Assembly (NCBI GenBank): GCA_910589415.1
Contig: OU342631.1
Span: forward strand, 9,734,001 to 9,798,000
Source of the DNA: Malachius bipustulatus
Lineage: Eukaryota > Arthropoda > Insecta > Coleoptera > Melyridae
DNA: 64,000 bases
Direction: 5' to 3'
In this document: positions 54,623 to 64,000 of the stretch, piece after piece
Layout: each line of letters opens with the position of its first letter
Numbering within the stretch: position 1 is the first letter of the stretch
Program-made: the position numbers and the translations under genes
The notes under the pieces: model-generated
What the model was told of the DNA's origin: nothing
Seen by the model: the letters and a program-made list of their open reading frames with translations, nothing else
The model's database searches: none

Positions 54623-56379
54623 TTAGTGTATTTTTTAACAAAAAATACACTATTGAGGACGACATCACTTTTCGAAAATCACCCAAACTCACCAAATGTC
54701 CACCGATCCTGACCCCCAGATCACGAAAAAGTGGTTTTCCAAAATTCACCTGCCCACGATATATATATATTTATATATTTATATATATATTTATATATTT
54801 ATATATATATTTCTCCAAAATCACGATTTTTCGATTGTAAAAACGCTCCTGTAGCTTTATCTTTCAAGATTAGTGAACGAAATTTTGGATTCTTGTGAAG
54901 CTTTGGAATGACTTTAGATTTTCGTTGAAAAAATTTCCAAAAGTCACGTTATTTCTACAGGGTGTCCTTTCAAAGTTACACAAATCCGGACTTTGAGGCA
55001 CGGTTTCTGGCCGCAGTTTTCAATCTAGGGGGCTGAAATTTTTGTGAGAGTAAGATGTCCACAAGGAGTGGTCTGGTATTGCACTTGAGCAAAATCGGCC
55101 GAGCCGTTTCAAAATGGCGACCATTTGAATTTTCGGAAAATTTACTATTTTTTGAACCCCTGTATGAGCAAGATGGTAAAATAACTTTTAAATAAAATTA
55201 ACAGGATTGAAAGAAAATTATTTGAAATTTGAGTTAATGCAATAAAATTTGCATTATTTCTATTAATAAGCCAGTGGCGTGAGTAGGAAAAGGGTAAAAA
55301 TGGCTAAATTTCTATAACCGTTTTTGAGTACATTTTTGAAGGAATTGAACTAAATTTTTTACAGTAGACAACTATACTAATACTCTTTAATCTTCAAAAA
55401 TTTCAAGGATCAAATAAAAGAAATGGCGGAGATATTCGAATTTATTTTACATGATGTTAATTTCTCTAAAATTTTAAAAACGTTCTAGTAGCTTCATCTT
55501 TCAAGATTAGTGAAAGAAATTTTTTACTCTTGGGAAACTTTCGGATGACGTTAAATTTTCGTTGAAAAAAAATTTTCAAAAGTCGCGTTACTTCTACAGG
55601 GTGTCCTTTAAAATTTCGAAAAATCCGGTCCATGTGGCATGGTTTTCGCCGAACAAAATAATGAGAGTGGCAACTAAAGGCTTGTCTAATAACTTAACGA
55701 TTGAATGTTCATTATTAGAATAATATAAAAATGAGGAAAAGCCCATCAGCGATGCGTCGTGTACCCACCAGCACCAGCGCACCGTTTTCATCGCGCTCGG
55801 CTCGGACGGGACCACCCATGCAGATATGCCTGCTCCTGCCAACCCCAATTGCAGAAAATAAAAACTCCTACAAACCTATATTAACAAGATTGGATTAAAA
55901 TGATTTGAAATTTGAATTAATGCAATAAAATTTTAATTATTTTTAATAATAAAGCTAGTGGCGTGGGTAAGAAAATGGTAAAAATGGCTAAATTTCTTCA
56001 ACTGACTATGAGCACATTTTTGAAAGAATTTACCTGAAATTTTCAGAGTAGACAACTACACTAATAAACTTTAAGTCTCCAAAATTTCAAGAAGCAAATA
56101 AGAGAAATGGCGGAGTTATTCGAATTTTTTACATGATGTTTATTTCTCTAAAATTTCAAATGTTCGATTTTCAGAACTCGCCTGTAACTTTTTAAAGTTA
56201 GTCAGTGGCGGGTATAGGAAAAGGGACGAAATTGTTCAATTTTGAAATTTTTTTTTGGTTTATTATGTGTAAAAATCAGTAAACCTCTACGCAAATTCGA
56301 CCTGACTATGGAAAAATTCAGAAAGCCAATTTAAAAGGCGGCAAAAATTTTCATAATTGAATCGCATAAAAATACACTA
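54623..56379. repeat. Repeat element with an internally duplicated unit of 640-690 bp
   Basis: Bases 54833-55475 and 55476-56170 are diverged copies of each other. Both contain TTCAAGATTAGTGAA, TTTTCGTTGAAAAAA, CTACAGGGTGTCCTTT, TTGAAATTTGA.TTAATGCAA, GTAAAAATGGCTAAATTTCT and AAATGGCGGAG..ATTCGAATTT. The block is bounded by TAGTGTATTTTT at 54625 and AAAAATACACTA at 56368-56379, a 12-bp inverted repeat that could be its termini. The second unit has unrelated sequence (about 55656-55870) replacing part of the first. It probably is a non-autonomous transposon; no transposase is visible. Confidence 0.65.
54760..54811. repeat. AT microsatellite
   Basis: The pattern ATATATATATTTATATATTT is repeated about two and a half times. 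Confidence 0.9.
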
Positions 56380-57721
56380 TTTCTGCGATTGATGCGCAAG
56401 AAGGTTTTTCATTATCCTGGCACCAAATGATTTTCTAAAAAGGTGAAATAAACACCTTCATCGTCCGTTGAAGAGAAGTACCTATTATTGCCTGACCTTG
56501 AAGTTCCATGAACTGTTTTTAATTAGCAAATAAAGGGAGGAGGGAACTGAAATTATTGATGAAGTATCGATTTACGAAACTGGTTTTTATTATATCTTTC
56601 TACAGAGTGGACCAATAATTCTGAATTTTTCTGGGGGTCCCAGAACACCTCTTTTCTCGTAGAAAAATTCTGAACTGTTTTTTTGGAAATATCAGATTAA
56701 ATTGCTATAAGAAAGTCATTAAGTACCAAAATGTACTTATCCGCGAAGAAACTAATAAACTCATCCTGGTAGATTTACAGGCACGAAAATATTCACTTTT
56801 AATCAGCGGTGGACTTGCATTGCCTGGTGTAATGTAAATAAGATACTGCAGGCTGTAAATGTTGTAGCAGATAAGGCGGATACAAATCATTAATTATCCT
56901 CACCCTCGCATTTTTTATTTTTATTTAAATGCTAATTTATTAGCTGAATAAATTTTCTTCAGATCCTTCGTTCATGAGGGACTTTTTTAGCATATCTTAC
57001 ATTTCAAACATTTGAAATTTAATGCACTTACAATGTTTTCAGTTAATTATTGCCGACTTTGTTATTGTTATTATTATTCCGGCATCGCATTTAAGCCAAA
57101 CTTTGGAATTTTAATCACCAATCAACAGTGTATCCGGTATTGTTAAAAGTATACCCATTAGCAAGGATGCTTTCTTCGACATGAATATTTACATAATAAT
57201 CAATCATTCTCGGGAACAAAAGAGAGATAAAAAAACTCGCAGATTTCAACTTTAAATTAATAAAGTTTGACTGTAGATTTTTTAAGCCGTAGGCACGAAG
57301 TTTCATTGAAAATCATCAAACGTAGGTAGGTATAACTTGTTGACTTCGAGTTCAGTCAAAAAGTGAATTTTAGAACTCGTAATAGAATATCAAAACACGA
57401 CGACGAAAGTTCGAGTAAATGACGTTCAGAAATGTGGAGCCCGAGTCGGTAATAGGCGTAATATCATAGCAGTTGAGAAGTGTTTTCCACGTGACTTAGA
57501 AATAAATTAAGGAGACGAGACGTGTCTACAAGTTCATTACTCAACGGTAATTTAGAAAATTGGAGTCGGCATAGCGATCTTCTTGAAAAACTGCGTGGGC
57601 TGAATAAATATTTCCAGTTTATGTACTGCCGTCTGGTCACGGATCAAGGAAAGATATTACTGGAGAAATTGGTATAAAAACTCGATTATCTAAAATTATT
57701 CTTAATTTCCTCGCCCATGAC
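56380..57721. other. Non-coding stretch, no gene recognised
   Basis: A+T-rich DNA between two repeat blocks; open frames are short and featureless. Confidence 0.5.
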
Positions 57722-59470
57722 CTTTTCTAGTTGTGGTACAATCTTGTAATCGACTTAAAAAAATTGTTCAGAACTGGGTGACAATGCAATACTAGCTCGC
57801 TTTATTTTTTGTCTGTCTGTCTATCTGTTCGCTAATCAATGATGTAAGTACATCTAGCTAAAAAAGTTTTAAAGACTCGCAATCGATTTTATTAAACCAA
57901 CTTCCCGAAGAGATAGGCTTTAAGCTTTAAAACTATCTCAGAACTGGATGACAATGCAATACTAGCTCGCTTTTTGTCTGTCTATCTATCTTTTTGGCAG
58001 TCGATGGTATAAATATTGCTAGAAACGCTCCAAAAGGCTCGCAATCGCTTTCAAACGAACTTTCTGAAGATCTAGAGGTTTGAAACTTGGAATAGAGCTT
58101 AGAACTGAATGATAGTGTATTACTAGCTCGCTTTCTTGTCTGTCTGTCTGTATGTGTTTCCCTGCTAATCAGCGATGTAAGTACATCTTGCTAAAAACGT
58201 TTCAAAGGCTCGCAATGGATTTTATTAAACCAACTTCCCGAAGAGATAGGCTTGAAGCTTTAAAACTAGCTCAGAACTGGATGACAATGCAATACTAGCT
58301 CGCTTTTTGTCTGTCTATCTATCTTTCTGGCAGTCGATGGTATAAATATTGCTAGAAACGCTCCAAAAGGCTCGCAATCGCTTTCAAACGAACTTCCCGA
58401 AGATCTAGAGGCTTGAAACTTGGAATAGAGCTTAGAACTGAGTGATAATGTATTACTAGCTCGCTTTCTTGTCTGTCTGTCTGTATGTGTTTCCCTGCTA
58501 ATCAGCGATGTAAGTACATCTTGCTAAAAACGTTTCAAAGGCTCGCAATGGATTTTATTAAACCAACTTCCCGAAGAGATAAGCTTGAAGCTTTAAAACT
58601 AGCTCAGAACTGGGTGACAATGCAATACTAGCTCGCTTTTTGTCTGTCTATCTATCTTTCTGGCAGTCGATGGTATAAATATTGCTAGAAACGCTCCAAA
58701 AGGCTCGCAATCGCTTTCAAACGAACTTCCCGAAGATGTAGAGGCTTGAAACTTGGAATAGAGCTTAGAACTGAGTGATAATGTATTACTAGCTCGCTTT
58801 CTTGTCTGTCTGTCTGTCTGTGTATCGCTGCTAATCAGCGCTGTAAGTACATCTTGCTAAAAACGTTTAAAAGGCTCGCAATCGATTTTATAAACCAACT
58901 TCTCGAGGAGATAGGCTTGAAGTTTTAAAACTATCTCAGAACAGGATGACAATGCAATACTAGCTCGCTTTTTTGTCTGTCTATCTATCTGTATGCCAGT
59001 CGGCGGTATAAATCTTGCTAAAAATATTTTAAAGACTTGCAATCGATTTATAAGCAACTTCCCCAGGAGGTAGACACTTGGAATTTCGAATAGAGCTCAG
59101 AACTGGATGACAATGCAATACCAGATCGTTTTCTTCTCTATCTACGTATCTGTCTACTAGTCAGGGGTGCAAATCCTGCAAAAAAAACGTTTCAAATAGC
59201 AATCGGTTTTAAATTAACTTCCTGAGGAGGGAGAGACTTGTAACTTTGAATAAAACTAAGAATTGGCTAACAATACAGTACCTAGGTACCAGCTCGCTTT
59301 CTTGTCTATCTATGTATCTGTCTGTCTGTCTCTCTGCGGTACAAATCTTGGAAAAAACGTTTCAAAGACCTGTAATCGGTTTTAAAGTAACATCCCGAAG
59401 AACCAGAAACTTGGAACTTTGGATAGAACTCAGAACTGGATGACAATGCAATTAAAACTCGCTTTCCTGT
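57722..59470. repeat. Satellite array, 166-bp monomers in a 333-bp dimeric higher-order repeat
   Basis: The landmark ACTAGCTCGC (or a close variant) occurs at 57791, 57961, 58122, 58294, 58455, 58627, 58788, 58959, 59120, 59288 and about 59455. Spacings alternate between about 161 and about 171 bp through most of the array, and every second copy is 331-333 bp apart. Type A monomers carry GGATGACAATGCAATACTAG followed by GTCTGTCTATCTATC and CAGTCGATGG. Type B monomers carry GATAATGTATTACTAG, GTCTGTCTGTCTG and CTAATCAGCG. The central dimers (about 58122-58790) are almost identical, while the edges are degraded. No coding function is apparent. Confidence 0.95.
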
Positions 59471-62007
59471 CTCTCTGCTTATCTGGTTGTCTGTTTGCAC
59501 AATTGCAAAAAAAAACAATTGCAAAACTTTACACGTGCACAAAACTAAAGAGCAGTACACAATTATTTCAATCAAATAAATTTTACTACCTAAAACACTT
59601 GTTAGATTTGAAACGATAAGATTGGAGGGTATGCAATCGATAATAGTAAGGTGTGTAGAGAGAAAAGTTGATTTCAACTAGGAAGTCGCTCGGAAATTTA
59701 ACGTTTCAAGTATTTAAAAGTCCATAATATGGGTATGTTTTGGACTAGTCCACAAAGGGGTACTTTATGGACGCCAGGGCATCGCTTACCGTACATAAAA
59801 TGCACCTTATCGGACCGCCGGACGTAAAAATTTCTATAATTCAAAATTAATGTTTATCTGTAAGTATAATAGAGAACGGGTATATTGGATATTTGGTTAT
59901 CGTAAAATCGGACGGGCGCAGCACCTGAGTCCTGCCCCTGTAAATGGCAGCTAAGTGCGTGTAGCCGGCGACGGGAAATAACGTCATTTGTCAAGACTAA
60001 ACCGACGCCCTCACCGTTAACCGTGTCCTAACACACGTATAGGGATTTCAGCACAACGGATAAGATTAGTTTTACAACTTTCGGTAAAGAATGGTTTGTA
60101 TTGAAGCTTAAACAATCTTTTATCCTTTGTGCTCACATCATGGAACGATTCATGGAAAATCATACAAGAACGGCAATAACAGCTGTGTATTTCCAGGACG
60201 GTGGGAAAGTTTTAATCCCGGAAAAATAAGTCAACGATATAAAATAAGAAAATATTCCAAATAGTTTCAAAAAATATCTAAACAAGTTTTTCCGCCAGTC
60301 GGGAAATCTACTTGAACGTTACTAATGATAGCCAGCCATGAAGTCACACAATTTATGATTGTGTATTGTTGGTCACGTCTGTTAATTTTTAGAGTTCCAA
60401 GAAAATTTAATTTTCTTATAAAATTAACGTTGAACGTCTTAGAAATCGAATAATACTGCAGAAACCTGCAAATACGAGAATAATCGTCCTAATAGCGTAA
60501 CGGGGTTATGTATTTTGGTTATTATCTATAAAGTACAGAGAACAAGATATAAGTGCCTAAATCGGGAAACGAGAATCGAGAGGATAATTTACTTTAGCTT
60601 TACCAGATCTGTGTAAATACAGTGATAATTTGCAAGGAAACGGTTCCTGCCTGCCGATGCTTAACCCTCTGCACCAGCTAACTTAACTTCCGATTATTGC
60701 ACCAGCTCTATACATTATTCACTGTTTACTTACTGCTAGTAGCGAACGTCTTCTTGCCATGCTGAATCTCGGCCGACCCCAACTGATTGTCAGTATTAAT
60801 CTCTTTAGTGGTTTCCTATGTGTTTGTCTATGTCGATTGGGGGAATATAGTTAAGTCGTCATTTGATTAGCAATTCCTTCTTGTACCATTAATATCGCAG
60901 ACTGTTTACTCGCCTGTTAAACATTATCGGCCTGATCTTGATAATTATATAAACGCTTGTGATTCTCAACGCTTCCAGGATCGTTTTATGTAAACACAAA
61001 ATCGCACAAAAAATTTCGGTACGTCGAATATCCGATGAGATATACATTGAGAAGAATAGTAGACTAGTCTATTCGACTTTCTATGAATATTGATACGTAT
61101 AGTCATTAGTCACGGTTACTTACTGTAACAGTTATTAGCTTAAATGTTATTTTTAAAATAAGTGTAATTTTACTGCGAGTTGTTAGTAGTAGAGATTTTC
61201 GCCATTGAGTTAATTAAAAAAAAAAAACCTATACAATGCAAATGACTTTTTATCTTTCTGTGAAATAGGTTATAGATGATTATTATCAAAGTTGAAATGC
61301 GAAATGAATATGTACAGGGCTAATACCCACGTAATTCTAATGGCAAAATTCTAGAAGTAACACTTCCAGGGATAAAGCTTGAAAGCTTCGCTTGACGACT
61401 ACAATGTGTGTAGCGACAGTACAAGGTCTTGCTAGTAAAACTCCCGCGTCAGCAAATGACGACATGAAGTTGTTGAAGTTAATCCGGGCTGCTCGGGACA
61501 CCATACTTTCTGTAAGAGAGGAGGGATCTCGGGAATGAAATGGAGAAGGATAGGGTGAAAGTTTCCTTGCGTAGCGGTTGTTAATACTGCCAGGTGCGGA
61601 ATTATTTCTTGCTCGCGCCTGCACTAAACCTCTTACAAAACCCTGAAAGAACGTGAGAATGACTGAAGGACTGGATGCCCTCTTTACACCGAATGAGATT
61701 TCCTACGTGTTAAATATTTACGGAAACAAAGAGACTCGGCCTTTTTCATTATTACAGTTTTCACGTTAATCTCCTTTTGCGGGGATTTTCATTTTTTAAA
61801 TAGAATTAATCTTTACTACTTTTAGATGCCATATCTATGAAGTATTAAAGTGGGGAGTGGTTTCAAATATAAACTACACGATTTTGCGGTTTTTCTGCTC
61901 ATTAGTAATTTGGAAAGAATATGTAGATTGCTTTAGCCATTCCTGAATATGCTCGAAAAACTGATGGAAAATCGGGATTTCCTATTTCCTAATGAGATGT
62001 AAAATTG
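59471..62007. other. Non-coding stretch, no gene recognised
   Basis: No gene was recognised. Bases 59870-60060 are G+C-richer, with CACCTGAGTCCTGCCCCTG, and may be conserved non-coding DNA. The segment 61051-61182 is a dispersed repeat listed separately. Confidence 0.5.
61051..61182. repeat. Dispersed repeat, partner of 49262-49391
   Basis: In inverse orientation it matches the segment just upstream of the neuroligin exon; both carry AGTAGACTAGTCTATTCGAC and TTTTACTGCGAGTTG. Confidence 0.7.
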
Positions 62008-62238
62008 TGATAAAAATTCCAACCTTTATTTATGAAAGTGCATGCGTTCAATAATTTTGTTAGAATTGACTTATTTCAACGGTCTTCTACGGTGGCTGAA
62101 GTCAAAGTGAACCTAAAAACGCTGTTCAAGTCAAGAGTAACTAGATATTGACATGAGAGAATGACGTTTGAGCTTGACAGCTTGTCAGATAGTTTCGACT
62201 CTGAAATTGTTTCGATTTTCCCATGCTTGGTTGACATT
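62008..62238. repeat. Dispersed repeat family copy C (short form)
   Basis: AAAATTCCAACC, GAAAGTGCATGCG and ATAATTTTGTTA at one end, and GACGTTTGAGCTTGA, TAGTTTCGACTCT and TTTCGATTTTCCCATGC at the other, match both ends of copy A at 28137-29120. It is shorter than copy A because it lacks the interior. Confidence 0.7.
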
Positions 62239-64000
62239 TCCCTATGTTTTTTTTTATAACACCTGCTGAAAAAATTTCTTCCCTAACCAGGAGAGCGTGC
62301 CTCAATTATCTGCCCCATACCACCTATTTCCGGGCAGTTTTCACGAAGCAGGATTGACGGACTAAGTACTAAAAAAGAATCGATTGTGAATTTCGGCCAA
62401 TACTCATAGAAACCCAATTTCAAGGTATAGAAACCTCGCATGTATGGGGACTTGACGGGAATAGGCAAGAAATTTAATTTGAGAAGTTTTTCTAAAGTTT
62501 AACCAAAGGAATTAGATTTAGGTTGAATTGTAGGGGAGTAACTATTCAGAGTCTGGATTTCTCATAAAACCTTCAGATTGTTGCAAGGAGGTTCGGGAGA
62601 ATTTCAATGGAAAATAAGGGAAAATAAACAACAGGTTCTTATTTTAATGAAAAAGTTAGGTGGGCGTCTGTTGCGATCAAAGAGTGGACTCTTAATAAAA
62701 CTCTTCGAACACTCTTGTTACTGTCAATTTTAAAAGAAAACTTTTCGGGGCCCGCTTCGTGATTACTTTGTGTGTTTATATTCTCGAAAATTGCAGGGAA
62801 ATTTGAAATGAGAATTCCTCAATTTTCGCTTAGCGCGAGTCATTACCTCGGATATTTTTTATGAAATTATCGCTCGCGATTGAAATTTATACAGCGAAAT
62901 CAGTGGAGTTGATTTGTCCTGATCAAATGAAATGGAAAATAATACAACTTATTGGGCTGCTCGCTGACAAAACTTTGTTAGGGAGTTCGATTTCGACGCT
63001 CCTTTTCTATAAATAAAGTGATTCGATAAGCCTCTGAGACGGGGACTCGGTGTAATCAGCGATATGTTTGATAACTCATCGTCACAAATAGAATTAGAAG
63101 AACCTGCTCCGTTTGCAGTTTCTGTTTGTGTTTTTATTTTCGGGGTGTTTACAAATGTCTGGATCGTTTCTATGATTGCAGACTGGATTAATCACATTCT
63201 GTATCCTTGATATCGCAGCCTGCTCGGTAAATACTTGCTAGATTTCATTACGGGATGTTTGCTCTTTCTTTTGACAGTATTTTTCACCAGTCACCTCAAC
63301 ATCAGCTACACTAGTAGGTCAGAAATATGTCTATAATGAATCATTAGAAACACATCAAAATAGTTTTTTATTCATCTCAGGATAATTTGATCGAAAGAAC
63401 CAATGTTGAAATAATTTCTTCGTTTTGTAACGTTTTTTTGTCGCTTGTCTTTAGAGGTTACCTTGTTTCGTCCTACCAAGCTTTCCAGATTTTCACGGCA
63501 CTCCCACATCCCACAGTAGTCTGGACGTTATCTTGGGTTTTTCCATAGCCTCTTATTATCCTCTTTTACGTAGCGTAGCATGGCATATATTTATGATTTG
63601 AATACAGTTGCCAAACTTCTAAGATGCAAGGAATGTCACGAAGAGGAAGAGACCTTAACTGGCCTTAACCACTGGCCTTAACGTCGGACTCGAATGTCAT
63701 TAAGATAATTTTATAGAAGCGATTTAACTTCTAGTTATGAAGATAATCGGTAAGATAAAGGCAATAGATAAAAGTTCAGGTAATATTCAGGTGAGGCTTG
63801 CTCTTCTCCGCCGCGCATCCCTAGGCTGCTCTCTTGTCCAATCAGGAACCCTTTTGTTATTTTTGGCCTATGATATCCGTAAATTTAATGCGTTTCTTCT
63901 CCTTTCAATTCCAGATTATCGCTTTTAGCATGTGCGATGCACGCATCAGGTGATTGCGCAATCGCAAAATCGCAACTGACCAAAGGTCCGTGAATTTAAA
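62239..64000. other. Non-coding stretch to window end
   Basis: No gene, RNA or repeat was recognised. The open frame at 63737-63928 has no recognisable domain. Confidence 0.5.

Noticed and set aside
55594..55848. 84-codon minus-strand open frame
   Set aside because: Lies within the duplicated repeat unit and its replaced segment; no domain visible.
57722..59470. CRISPR array
   Set aside because: Regular spacing comes from 166-bp satellite monomers with similar, not unique, intervening sequence, and the DNA is eukaryotic.
59306..59677. 123-codon minus-strand open frame
   Set aside because: It overlaps the degraded edge of the satellite array and continues into plain A+T-rich DNA; no motif.

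Overview
This window looks like non-coding nuclear DNA of an insect. It is AT-rich, full of retrotransposon and MITE remains, and has no operon-like gene packing. Only one host coding exon is recognisable, at 49580-49741. It encodes the oxyanion-hole region of a neuroligin (cholinesterase-like neuronal adhesion protein), with a 3' splice site before it and a 5' splice site after it. Most of the remaining 64 kb is therefore best read as neuroligin introns, at least 14 kb downstream and possibly most of the 49 kb upstream. The order and species cannot be fixed from sequence alone; a beetle or a true bug would fit the transposon families.

Layout. 1-2390: the intact RT half of a CR1/Jockey-type non-LTR retrotransposon whose 5' half lies off the window. 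2408-3231: a large imperfect fold-back element. 7867-8940 and 9405-10025: two MITE-like elements with terminal inverted repeats (TIRs). 10659-12570: a 5'-truncated, degenerate I-type non-LTR element with RNase H and a 10-bp target duplication. 12670-12875: a short MITE. 19509-20263: a nearly perfect palindromic MITE. 20353-20565: a short ORF resembling the N-terminus of a Crypton/tyrosine-recombinase protein. 21230-21480: a GC-rich island. 22084-22965: one complete and one partial copy of a TIR family. 23052-27680: a complete Mag-like Ty3/Gypsy LTR retrotransposon on the minus strand with 284-bp LTRs identical by eye and one 1357-residue Gag-Pol frame.

28137-29120, 33276-33390 and 62008-62238 are three copies of one dispersed repeat; the first carries a probable solo LTR. 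38940-40335 is a duplicated unit built from a 15-bp minisatellite, joined to a second copy of the 9.4-kb MITE (40335-40836) and to a long-armed copy of the 22-kb TIR family (40857-41542). 42700-46335 is a dead Jockey-like RT split by a 2274-bp TIR element that carries exon-like, Myb/SANT-like sequence. 47570-49000 is a dead RTE/Jockey-like RT on the minus strand. After the neuroligin exon come a gutted I-type element (50860-52200), a tandemly duplicated repeat (54623-56379) and an 11-monomer satellite with a 333-bp dimeric higher-order period (57722-59470).

The most unusual structures are the higher-order satellite inside a neuronal gene's intron, the minisatellite composite, the several long hairpin-forming repeats, the nested gene-fragment-bearing transposon, and the LTR retrotransposon with no in-frame AUG at its start. 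All similarity statements come from reading the sequence; no database search was run.
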